Shown here in pieces: positions 7,070 through 14,429 of a stretch of DNA of 17,923 nucleotides (position 1 is its first letter; each line of letters begins with the position of its first letter). The notes under the pieces are model-generated. The model had not been told where the DNA came from. It saw only the letters and a program-made list of their open reading frames with translations, and did no database searches. Made by a program: the position numbers and the translations under genes. Origin of the DNA: Flavobacterium psychrophilum (GTDB lineage Bacteria > Bacteroidota > Bacteroidia > Flavobacteriales > Flavobacteriaceae); assembly GCA_020720185.1 (NCBI GenBank), contig DYPB01000040.1, positions 1 through 17,923 on the forward strand, in the 5' to 3' direction.

Positions 7070-7299
7070 TGGTAATTGTAACCCTACAAAGAGAAAAATG
7101 TATTGGTTGTAACTACTGCGTAGAAATGGCTCCCGCACAATTTCAAATGTCGAAAAAAGATGGAAAATCGGTGTTAATAAAATCCGTTAATACTAAAGGT
7201 TTTCATACTCTAAAAACAAAAGATTATACCATTTTAGAAAATTGTGAATTGGCAGTAAAGGCCTGTCCTGTACACATTATCACTGTTAAAGAAACCTGA
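7069..7299 (+). CDS. Small single-cluster ferredoxin coupled to the U32 protein
   Basis: Predicted 76-residue ferredoxin. C11-x2-C14-x2-C17 and a distant C66-P supply the four ligands of one 4Fe-4S cluster; C59 is an additional cysteine. The first motif is CIGCNYC and the second CELAVKACPV. It resembles monocluster Fer4_13/Fer4_15-type ferredoxins. The start overlaps the stop of the U32 gene by one base, suggesting matched production. The inference is that it supplies electrons to, or helps maintain the iron-sulfur cluster of, the TrhP-like protein. Start codon ATG at 7069 is the natural one, since the conserved 'VIVTLQREKCIGC' beta strand begins right after it. Confidence 0.88.
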   Translation: MVIVTLQREKCIGCNYCVEMAPAQFQMSKKDGKSVLIKSVNTKGFHTLKTKDYTILENCELAVKACPVHIITVKET

Positions 7300-7366
7300 T
7301 TATGTCCCTATTTTTTCTAATTTGATTAAAAAATATAGATTCCAAATCTCAAATGCTTTTTTTTTT

Positions 7367-7374
7367 TATCTTTA
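7367..7374 (+). promoter_or_regulatory. Weak candidate -7 box for ricT-gldH
   Basis: TATCTTTA differs from TAnnTTTG only in the last base. It lies in the 130-base gap before ricT, after a ten-base or longer T-tract that could also serve to end the preceding transcript. Confidence 0.32.
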
Positions 7375-7399
7375 CCCATTAAACATTTAATAAAATAAA

Positions 7400-7416
7400 G
7401 TTGCACTTTTTGCAAC
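7400..7416 (+). promoter_or_regulatory. Small hairpin in the ricT leader
   Basis: GTTGCA-CTTTT-TGCAAC forms a perfect six-pair stem with a five-base loop, 13 bases before the ricT ATG. It would lie in the leader RNA if the box at 7367 is the promoter, and could be an operator or an RNA element that affects initiation. No T-run follows, so it is not a terminator. Confidence 0.35.
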
Positions 7417-7429
7417 AACAATATATATT

Positions 7430-8677
7430 ATGGCTTGTACAAGTTGCTCAACATCAGACGGTGGAACCCCAAAAGGTTGCAAAAACAACGGCACTTGTGG
7501 CACGGATAGTTGCAATAAATTAACCGTTTTTGATTGGCTTTCAAATATGAGTTTGCCAAACGGCGAAGAACCTTTTGACTGTGTTGAAATTCGTTTTAAA
7601 AACGGACGGAAAGAATTTTATAGAAATACCGAAAAATTATCAATCTCTATTGGTGATATTCTAGCTACAGAAGCAGCACCAGGACACGATGTAGGAATTG
7701 TAACCCTTACTGGAGAATTAGTGAGGGTGCAAATGAAGAAAAAAGGTATAAAAACCACCAGTTCTGAAATTACAAAAATTTATCGAAAAGCCACCCAAAA
7801 AGACATTGATATTTGGCAAAATGCCAGAGATAAGGAAGATAAAATGCAAGTAAAAGCTCGTGAAATGGCTATCATGCATAAACTACAAATGAAAATATCT
7901 GACATTGAATTTCAAGGAGATGGGTCGAAAGTAACCTTTTATTACACCGCCGAAGATAGAGTTGATTTTAGATTATTGATTAAAGATTTTGCTAAAGAAT
8001 TTAGTACCAGAATAGAAATGAAACAAGTAGGCTTTCGTCAAGAGGCCGCTCGTTTAGGAGGTATTGGTTCCTGCGGACGAGAATTATGCTGTTCAACTTG
8101 GCTAACAGATTTCAGAAGCGTCAATACCGCAGCAGCACGGTACCAGCAATTATCATTAAATCCACAAAAATTAGCAGGACAATGCGGTAAACTAAAATGC
8201 TGTTTAAATTATGAGTTGGATACTTATATGGATGCTCTAAAGGATTTTCCTGCTTATGAAACTAAACTTTATACCGAAAAAGGAGAAGCAGTTTGTCAGA
8301 AACAAGACATTTTTAAAGGGCTAATGTGGTTTGCTTATTTGAATGATATTGGAAATTGGCATTTATTAAAAATAGAAAATGTAAGAGAAATCATTTCCGA
8401 AAACAAACAAAAAATAAAAGTTTCATCAATAGAAGACTATGCAGAAGAAATTATAGTAGAAACAAAACAGAATTTTAATAATGCAATGGGACAAGAAAGT
8501 TTAACTCGATTTGACCAACCCAAAACAAGAAATAGAAATAAGAATAAAAACAAAAAACAAATTGTTGATAAAACAACAACAAATAATATTATAAAACCAA
8601 AAGGAAACAATCCGAAAACTGCTGGATCAAACATTATTCGTCCAAACACAAATAAAATAATTCCAAATAAACCCTAA
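7430..8677 (+). CDS. ricT: RicT-like PSP1-domain protein
   Basis: Predicted 415-residue cytoplasmic PSP1-domain protein. The N-terminus is cysteine-rich (C3, C6, C17, C23, C28 within 28 residues). Residues about 50-270 are the PSP1/YaaT domain with its two conserved clusters GSCGRELCC (C215, C220, C221) and GQCGKLKCC (C252, C257, C258). Residues 365-415 are a low-complexity tail rich in Asn, Lys, Thr and Pro. In B. subtilis RicT joins RicA and RicF in a complex that carries 4Fe-4S clusters and directs RNase Y to transcripts. No RicA or RicF is visible here, so the role in flavobacteria is open. It is followed one base later by gldH, a gene order I associate with flavobacteria, and probably shares its transcript. 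Confidence 0.88.
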   Translation: MACTSCSTSDGGTPKGCKNNGTCGTDSCNKLTVFDWLSNMSLPNGEEPFDCVEIRFKNGRKEFYRNTEKLSISIGDILATEAAPGHDVGIVTLTGELVRVQMKKKGIKTTSSEITKIYRKATQKDIDIWQNARDKEDKMQVKAREMAIMHKLQMKISDIEFQGDGSKVTFYYTAEDRVDFRLLIKDFAKEFSTRIEMKQVGFRQEAARLGGIGSCGRELCCSTWLTDFRSVNTAAARYQQLSLNPQKLAGQCGKLKCCLNYELDTYMDALKDFPAYETKLYTEKGEAVCQKQDIFKGLMWFAYLNDIGNWHLLKIENVREIISENKQKIKVSSIEDYAEEIIVETKQNFNNAMGQESLTRFDQPKTRNRNKNKNKKQIVDKTTTNNIIKPKGNNPKTAGSNIIRPNTNKIIPNKP

Positions 8678-8678
8678 A

Positions 8679-9155
8679 ATGAATTTTAGAATTTTCTGCT
8701 TATTACTTTCAATAACAATAATATCATGTGATGATACTCAAATTTATGACGATTATAAATCGACAGGAAATGCTTGGCATCAAGACAGTATTGTTACATT
8801 CAATTTGCCAAAAATGGACCAGAAAAAATACTATAATCTATTCTTAAACATTCGCAACAACAACGAATACGAGTTTAACAATATGTTTTTATTAGTTTCT
8901 ATGGAGTATCCAAATGGTTTAACAAAAGTAGATACACTTGAATATATGATGGCGAATCCAGACGGAAGCCTTATGGGAGAAGGGTTTTCAGACACCAAAG
9001 AAAGTAAATTGTTTTATAAAGAAAATTTTAAATTTGATAAAAAAGGATTATATAAAATTAACATTCAACAAGCCGTTCGACAAGCTGGGAAAGTGGCTGG
9101 AGTAAAAAAACTAAACGGTGTTACCGAAGTTGGATTTCGGGTGGAGAAGAATTAG
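8679..9155 (+). CDS. gldH: Gliding motility lipoprotein GldH
   Basis: Predicted 158-residue lipoprotein. A short signal peptide ends in a lipobox-like IISC with C17 as the lipidated cysteine, followed at once by Asp-Asp; acidic residues right after the cysteine are a feature of surface-export signals in this phylum. The mature protein is a beta-sandwich-like GldH domain (YDDYKSTGNAWHQDSIVTFNLP, YYNLFLNIRNNNEYEFNNMFLLVSMEYP, VDTLEYMMANPDGSLMGEG, GLYKINIQQAVR). In Flavobacterium johnsoniae GldH is required for gliding and chitin use; it is one of the set of Gld lipoproteins whose loss destabilises the motor/type IX machinery. Here the gene follows ricT directly. The PBP1A gene, its usual downstream neighbour, is now 2.9 kb away. 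Confidence 0.93.
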   Translation: MNFRIFCLLLSITIISCDDTQIYDDYKSTGNAWHQDSIVTFNLPKMDQKKYYNLFLNIRNNNEYEFNNMFLLVSMEYPNGLTKVDTLEYMMANPDGSLMGEGFSDTKESKLFYKENFKFDKKGLYKINIQQAVRQAGKVAGVKKLNGVTEVGFRVEKN

Positions 9156-9222
9156 AATTACGAGATTTTAAAAAAGCTTACAGCTAAAAATCATAAAAGA
9201 CGGAATATAAATACGCTGTATA

Positions 9223-9411
9223 ATGGATGTAAATTATGAGAAAACGCTTAATCTTTCGGATGAAATAAAAAACAAATTAAATGAATTAAGTTTTTTATTA
9301 AATTCAACCGTAAACCAAGGTTTGTCAAATGAATTTAACATAAAAAAAGAAGAATTAATTAATTGGATTGAAGAAATTGAATTTACTATTTTAAATTATC
9401 CAAATATATAA
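9223..9411 (+). CDS. Small unknown protein leading the restriction-modification cassette
   Basis: Predicted 62-residue protein that I do not recognise. It is acidic and should be mostly helical: two segments (KTLNLSDEIKNKLNELSFLL and KKEELINWIEEIEFTILNYP) are separated by an Asn/Gly/Ser-rich turn. There is no helix-turn-helix or cysteine pair, so it does not look like a classical R-M controller (C) protein. The ATG at 9223 is followed by a second in-frame-less ATG four bases on. It lies 26 bases upstream of the methyltransferase start and 67 bases after gldH, within the segment that interrupts gldH-pbp1A, so it probably came with the R-M genes. No TAnnTTTG box is seen in front; expression may rely on read-through from gldH or on a non-canonical promoter. 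Confidence 0.55.
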   Translation: MDVNYEKTLNLSDEIKNKLNELSFLLNSTVNQGLSNEFNIKKEELINWIEEIEFTILNYPNI

Positions 9412-9437
9412 GTAAGTATAAATAAAAAATCGAGAAA

Positions 9438-10892
9438 TTGATAAGATTAAAAGAAAAAATAAGTATTGAAGAATTTGATGGTAAAAACTATCAAATTAGA
9501 CTTGTTGAACCCAGTGATAAAGCGGTTTTGACGCATTATTTACACAACATAAATAACGGCGTTTCAAGTCATTATAAAGAAGATGCTTTAAAGGTTTTGT
9601 CGGAATATTTAAAGTATAGAAATGAAGATGAAAACCTATCAATGGTTGCCGAAGATGCTTTACAAGGGTTGCTTTTTGAAGTAGAAAATGTTCCATTTCC
9701 AACACCAGAAAATTATACTTTTAAATTTATTGACCTTTTTGCAGGAATTGGCGGATTTAGGTTGGCTATGCAAAATATTGGCGGAAAATGTGTTTTCACT
9801 AGTGAATGGGATATAAATGCACAAAAAACATACCATAAAAATTTTGGCGAAGTACCGTTTGGCGACATTACAAAACCTAAAATTAAAAATTATATACCAC
9901 AGGAATTCGATGTTTTATGTGCTGGATTTCCTTGCCAACCTTTTTCTAAAGGCGGTCATAGAAATGGTTTTGAAGATACAAGAGGAACATTATTTTTTGA
10001 TATTTGTGAAATTATTGAAAAACACAAACCAAAATTTTTATTTTTAGAAAATGTTTCCAATTTAGTTTCGCACGATAGTGGAAATACCTATCAAGTTATT
10101 TTGGATAGTTTGAACAAATTAGGATATTATTATCCTAACAAACCATTGATTATTTCGCCCGATAAATTTGGCGTACCAATCTTAAGACCAAGGGTTTACA
10201 TTCCTTGTGTACGAAAAGACATCGCTGTAAAAGATGTAGATTTTATTAAAAATTTCAATACTTATTTAGAAAAAGAATATTCAAAAACCATTCGTCCAAT
10301 AGATGATTTTTTAGATTTAGAGTTAAAAAAAGATTTGACAGAATATGAAAATAAAGTTCTTAAAATGTGGGATGAATTTTATCAAAGAATCGATTTAAAA
10401 ATTATTGGTTTTCCAATTTGGTCTGATTATTTTAAATACGATGGAGATTATTCAGAATATCCAGTTTGGAAAGCGAAATTTATTGAGAAAAATGTGGCGT
10501 TGTATAACAGAAATAAAAAAATTATTGATTATTGGTTTAAAGAATACGACGATTTAGATTGGTGTGTAAAAACCCATAGAAAAATGGAATGGCAGGCTGG
10601 AGATAAATATAAGTCATTGTACGACTGTTTAATACAATTTCGTCCATCGGGAATTAGAATTAAAAAACCAGACAAATTTTCTACACTTGTTGCAATGAAT
10701 CATCAGCAAATAATTGGAAAATTAAGTAGAAAAGTTACAATTAATGAATCGAAATTATTACAATCATTTCCTGCAAATTATGTTTTGTCAGATTCTAACT
10801 CAATTGCTATGAAACAGTTAGGGAATTCTGTTAATGTAAATGTCATTGAAAAGATTTTCGCCTTAATAAAAGATAAATATGACAAAGGTTGA
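9438..10892 (+). CDS. Type II DNA (cytosine-5-)-methyltransferase
   Basis: Predicted 484-residue C5-cytosine methyltransferase that protects DNA from the overlapping endonuclease. Motif I DLFAGIGGFRLA is at 99-110, motif IV GFPCQPFS at 163-170 with nucleophile C166, motif VI ENV at 204-206, motif VIII GVPILRPRVYI at 245-254 (RxR kept, the usual preceding Gln is Ile), motif IX-like RPSGIRIKKPDKFSTL near 402-416, and motif X LGNSVNVNV at 461-469. The long region 260-400 is the target-recognition domain; its site cannot be read from sequence. About 95 residues precede motif I, longer than usual. The start is TTG at 9438: the frame is closed by TAA at 9423-9425 and no ATG occurs until residue 69. 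The 3' end overlaps the nuclease gene by 14 bases. Confidence 0.93.
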   Translation: MIRLKEKISIEEFDGKNYQIRLVEPSDKAVLTHYLHNINNGVSSHYKEDALKVLSEYLKYRNEDENLSMVAEDALQGLLFEVENVPFPTPENYTFKFIDLFAGIGGFRLAMQNIGGKCVFTSEWDINAQKTYHKNFGEVPFGDITKPKIKNYIPQEFDVLCAGFPCQPFSKGGHRNGFEDTRGTLFFDICEIIEKHKPKFLFLENVSNLVSHDSGNTYQVILDSLNKLGYYYPNKPLIISPDKFGVPILRPRVYIPCVRKDIAVKDVDFIKNFNTYLEKEYSKTIRPIDDFLDLELKKDLTEYENKVLKMWDEFYQRIDLKIIGFPIWSDYFKYDGDYSEYPVWKAKFIEKNVALYNRNKKIIDYWFKEYDDLDWCVKTHRKMEWQAGDKYKSLYDCLIQFRPSGIRIKKPDKFSTLVAMNHQQIIGKLSRKVTINESKLLQSFPANYVLSDSNSIAMKQLGNSVNVNVIEKIFALIKDKYDKG

Positions 10893-12018
10893 ACAAATTG
10901 TAGATAATAAAATCATTTTGGATTATGATGTTAAATTGTCTAAAAATGAACTTGTTGAAGAAATGAAAAAAGATTTTGGAATTTCAAATTCGAGCAATCC
11001 GTTTGTTTGTAAGATTGATAATGAAGAGGTTAAGCTTTTTGTAAAACAAATAACCTATTTAGGAAACCCGCATGCAATATTTAAAAAACGAATACAGATT
11101 TCAAAAGGTTGGTCAGAAGAATTAAAGAGTGAAAATTCATTTTTAATTGGACTTTACAAATATAATAGCACTATAATTTATACAATTTTTGATAAAAAAA
11201 ACTATATAAATAGAGTTACAAATAACTCATCAGCACATGTTTATACAATTGATTTGTTAAAAGCACAGGAACAGAATGTTTTTTCAAAGAAAGATAATTT
11301 TGGCAATATAATAACATCTGTAAAAAGAAATTTTATATACAATACATTATCAAAATTGATAAACAAAGAAGTTGTTTTAACTGACGAGGTAGTATTATTT
11401 GATGAATTTAAGAAAACATTAAAATCAAAATATACTGGAAAAGAATGCTATTCTGAAATGATAAAAGACAATTACAAAAACAAATTTCAGCCAGAATGGG
11501 CAGGGTTTTATTTGGAATATAAATTTGAAAATTATTTGAATAAAAGCCCAAATTTAAAAATAATTTGCAATTATCAATCCAATAAAAAGAATGGGGAAAT
11601 TGATTTGGACTTGAACTTTAACGATAAATATTATGGTGGTTTAAAGGCACATTCCAACGAATCTTCGGCAATTTTAGGAAATGATAAAAACAATGTTCAT
11701 TCTGCTTTAAAATTATATAATAAAATTTGGTATATTGTTTTTAATCACAATACTCAAAAAGATTCAGAGAAAAATTTTGAAGTAACAATGTTTTGGAATA
11801 AGGAACAAAATAAGGAAAATACGATGAGTTATTCTTCTAAAATGAAAAACAATATTACATTTACAGATTTTAAAATACTGGAAATTAACAATTATAATAA
11901 GCAATATTTAAGCGATTTCAATCAAGGAAAAAACTCAAATGGATTGCCAAGAGAACCAAAAATAAAAATTGACAAGAAAAATATAAATAATTTTTTGATT
12001 TATAATTCTGATTTTTAA
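10879..12018 (+). CDS. Putative type II restriction endonuclease, PD-(D/E)XK-like
   Basis: Predicted 379-residue protein, assigned mainly by context: it overlaps the methyltransferase gene by 14 bases and ends the cassette. A PD-(D/E)XK-type core can be drawn at residues 205-260: helix WAGFYLEYKFENYLN with E213, then strand GEIDLDLNF with D242/D244, hairpin NDKYY, and strand GGLKAHS with K256. In this layout the acidic residue two before the lysine is replaced by G254 (codon GGT at 11638-11640), so catalysis may be lost or the core may be built differently. Residues 1-200 may carry the DNA-recognition part. The composition is very rich in Asn and Lys, more so than neighbouring genes. I cannot place it in a named restriction-enzyme family or give a site. 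Confidence 0.72.
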   Translation: MTKVEQIVDNKIILDYDVKLSKNELVEEMKKDFGISNSSNPFVCKIDNEEVKLFVKQITYLGNPHAIFKKRIQISKGWSEELKSENSFLIGLYKYNSTIIYTIFDKKNYINRVTNNSSAHVYTIDLLKAQEQNVFSKKDNFGNIITSVKRNFIYNTLSKLINKEVVLTDEVVLFDEFKKTLKSKYTGKECYSEMIKDNYKNKFQPEWAGFYLEYKFENYLNKSPNLKIICNYQSNKKNGEIDLDLNFNDKYYGGLKAHSNESSAILGNDKNNVHSALKLYNKIWYIVFNHNTQKDSEKNFEVTMFWNKEQNKENTMSYSSKMKNNITFTDFKILEINNYNKQYLSDFNQGKNSNGLPREPKIKIDKKNINNFLIYNSDF

Positions 12019-12038
12019 ACTATTAAAAACAAACAAAA

Positions 12039-14360
12039 ATGAAACAAAAAATAAAACAAAAAATAGCTGATAAAAAACATTATTTAGATAAAGATATTAC
12101 TTTTTATAGAAAGAAATTTTGGCAAATTTTCTTCTATGGATTAGGCGGTATTTTCTTATTTTTCCTATTGGCCTCATGGGGTATTTTTGGAACAATGCCT
12201 TCGTTTGAAGAGTTAGAAAATCCAAACTCTAATCTTGCTACCGAAATAATTTCATCGGATGGAGTTGTATTAGGCAAATTTTATAGCGAAAACCGAAGTG
12301 CCATTAAATATAACAATTTGCCCAAACATTTGGTTGATGCTCTAGTATCCACAGAAGACGAACGATTTTATGAACATTCTGGAATTGATGCCAAACGAAC
12401 TTTAGGAGCAGTAGCAAAATTAGGTACAAACGGAGGAGCAAGCACCATTACGCAACAATTAGCTAAATTATTATTTCACGGCGAAAGATCAAAATTTAAA
12501 ATAATAGGATTAATCCAAAAAGTAAAAGAATGGATAATTGCAGTAAAATTAGAAAGACAATATACCAAACAAGAAATATTAGCAATGTACCTCAACAAAG
12601 CTGATTTTGTTAATACCGCAGTAGGAATTCGTAGTGCTGCAAAAGTTTATTTTGCAAAAGAACCTAAAAACTTAACAATTAATGAAAGTGCAATGTTGAT
12701 AGGAATGCTTACCAACCCATCGGCATTTAACCCCGTACGACGACCAGAAAAAGTTCAGAAAAGACGCAATATCGTTTTAGGTCAGATGGTTAAAAATAAT
12801 AAAATTTCTGATGCAGAACGACAAAAATTAAAAATAGAACCAATAAAACTTAACTTCAAACCAGAAAGTCATTTAGATGGAATTGCAACTTATTTTAGAG
12901 AATATTTGCGAGATTATATGAAACAATGGGTAAAAGATAATAAAAAACCAGACGGAACAGATTATGATATTTATAGAGATGGTTTAAAAATATATACTAC
13001 TATTGATTCTCGTATGCAAACCCATGCTGAAGAAGCAGTTTCGGTACATTTAAAAAACCTGCAAGAAGAGTTTTTCTCGCAACAAAAAAACAATAAAAAC
13101 GCTCCTTTTTTAAGCTTAACAACAGAAGAAACTGACAAAATTTTAATGCAAGCTATGAAATCGTCAGAAAGATGGCGACAAATGAAAATGCAAGAAATTT
13201 CGGATGAGGATATTATAAAATCATTTTCTATTAAAACAAAAATGACTCTTTTCTCTTGGGATGGCGATAAAGATATGGAGATGACCCCGTTAGATTCTAT
13301 TAGATATTACAAACATTTTTTACAAGCAGGAGTAATGTCAATGGAACCACAAACTGGACAAATTCGAGCTTGGGTTGGCGGTATTAATTACAAACATTTT
13401 CAGTATGACCATGTCGGGCAAGGAGCCAGACAAGTAGGATCTACTTTCAAACCGTTTGTATATGCCTCTGCAATTCAACAACTTGGAATGTCTCCTTGTG
13501 ATACTATTATTGATGGTCCGTTTATGATTCATCAAGGACGACATCATGTAACTGCTGATTGGGAACCTCGAAATTCTGATAATAAATATCGAGGAATGGT
13601 AACACTAAAAAAGGCATTAGCATTATCAATAAATACTGTCTCAGCAAAATTAATTGACAAAACAGGTCCTGAAGCCGTTGTAGAACTCACGCATAAATTA
13701 GGCGTAAAATCTGAAATACCTGTTCAGCCAGCCATAGCATTAGGAGCGGTGGACATTACCGTTCAAGATATGGTAGCTGCATACAGTACTTTTGCTAATG
13801 AAGGCGTGTATATGAAGCCACAATTTATTGTTAGAATTGAAGACAAAAATGGTAATATTATTGATGAACCAAATCCAGAATCGCACGATGTTTTAAATAA
13901 AGATATTGCTTTTGCAGTGATAAAATTACTGGAAGGAGTAACCGAAATAGGTTCTGGAGAAAGACTTCGAACAGATGGCGGCGGTAATGGTTATAATCGG
14001 GTAACAGGCTATCCCTATATGTTTACAAACCCTATTGCAGGCAAAACTGGAACTACACAAAATCAATCTGATGGTTGGTTTATGGGAATAGTGCCAAACT
14101 TGGTAACTGGAGTTTGGGTAGGTTGTGAAGACCGTTCTGCAAGATTTAAAAGCATCACTTATGGGCAAGGAGCTGTTGCAGCATTACCAATTTGGGGAAT
14201 GTTCATGAAAAAATGTTATGCCGACCCAGCATTAAATGTATCAAAAGAAGAATTCAAACGACCTGATAATTTATCCGTAAAAGTAGATTGTTGGACTCCT
14301 CAAAAAGAGATAGATAGTACTGATATTGAACAAGATACGGAACAATTTGGTTTAGAGTAA
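12039..14360 (+). CDS. mrcA: Class A penicillin-binding protein (PBP1A-type glycosyltransferase/transpeptidase)
   Basis: Predicted 773-residue bifunctional peptidoglycan synthase anchored in the inner membrane by one helix (about 28-50). The glycosyltransferase (GT51) domain at 60-260 shows EDERFYEHSGID (catalytic E106), GGASTITQQLAKLL, RQYTKQEILAMYLNK and the NESAMLIGMLTNPSAFNPVRRPEKVQKRRNIVL region. The transpeptidase domain at about 430-690 has SxxK as S468-TF-K471, SxN as S530-I-N532 and KTG at 669-671, so both activities should be intact. A linker insert around 340-420 separates the domains. In flavobacteria this gene normally lies just after gldH; here it starts 20 bases behind the R-M nuclease gene. 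It ends at a strong hairpin shared with the convergent coiled-coil gene. Confidence 0.95.
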   Translation: MKQKIKQKIADKKHYLDKDITFYRKKFWQIFFYGLGGIFLFFLLASWGIFGTMPSFEELENPNSNLATEIISSDGVVLGKFYSENRSAIKYNNLPKHLVDALVSTEDERFYEHSGIDAKRTLGAVAKLGTNGGASTITQQLAKLLFHGERSKFKIIGLIQKVKEWIIAVKLERQYTKQEILAMYLNKADFVNTAVGIRSAAKVYFAKEPKNLTINESAMLIGMLTNPSAFNPVRRPEKVQKRRNIVLGQMVKNNKISDAERQKLKIEPIKLNFKPESHLDGIATYFREYLRDYMKQWVKDNKKPDGTDYDIYRDGLKIYTTIDSRMQTHAEEAVSVHLKNLQEEFFSQQKNNKNAPFLSLTTEETDKILMQAMKSSERWRQMKMQEISDEDIIKSFSIKTKMTLFSWDGDKDMEMTPLDSIRYYKHFLQAGVMSMEPQTGQIRAWVGGINYKHFQYDHVGQGARQVGSTFKPFVYASAIQQLGMSPCDTIIDGPFMIHQGRHHVTADWEPRNSDNKYRGMVTLKKALALSINTVSAKLIDKTGPEAVVELTHKLGVKSEIPVQPAIALGAVDITVQDMVAAYSTFANEGVYMKPQFIVRIEDKNGNIIDEPNPESHDVLNKDIAFAVIKLLEGVTEIGSGERLRTDGGGNGYNRVTGYPYMFTNPIAGKTGTTQNQSDGWFMGIVPNLVTGVWVGCEDRSARFKSITYGQGAVAALPIWGMFMKKCYADPALNVSKEEFKRPDNLSVKVDCWTPQKEIDSTDIEQDTEQFGLE

Positions 14361-14386
14361 GCTATGTGTTAAATTTATCGTATAAA

Positions 14387-14413
14387 AAAAGGTTCGTTTA
14401 AAGCGAACCTTTT
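14387..14413. terminator. Bidirectional intrinsic terminator between pbp1A and the coiled-coil gene
   Basis: AAAAGGTTCG (14387-14396) pairs with CGAACCTTTT (14404-14413) around the seven-base loop TTTAAAG. An A-tract precedes and a T-rich stretch follows, so the hairpin works as an intrinsic terminator in both directions, as expected between convergent genes. Confidence 0.88.
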
Positions 14414-14429
14414 ATATATATGTAACTTA

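Noticed and set aside
8437..8649. Minus-strand hydrophobic open frame opposite the end of ricT
   Set aside because: It mirrors the Asn/Lys-rich low-complexity tail of ricT, whose complement naturally encodes Phe/Leu/Ile runs.
9211..9221. Inverted repeat ATAC-GCT-GTAT just before the 62-aa gene, considered as a controller-protein box
   Set aside because: Four-base arms are too short to stand out in AT-rich DNA, and no helix-turn-helix controller protein is encoded nearby.
9164..12038. GATTTTAAA near the left end and GATTTTTAAA near the right end of the R-M cassette as a possible target-site duplication
   Set aside because: The match is short, imperfect and very AT-rich; the right copy lies within the end of the endonuclease gene, so it is likely chance.
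13926..14168. Minus-strand open frame opposite the transpeptidase domain of the PBP gene
   Set aside because: It lies fully antisense to conserved PBP motifs and has no start context or family resemblance.
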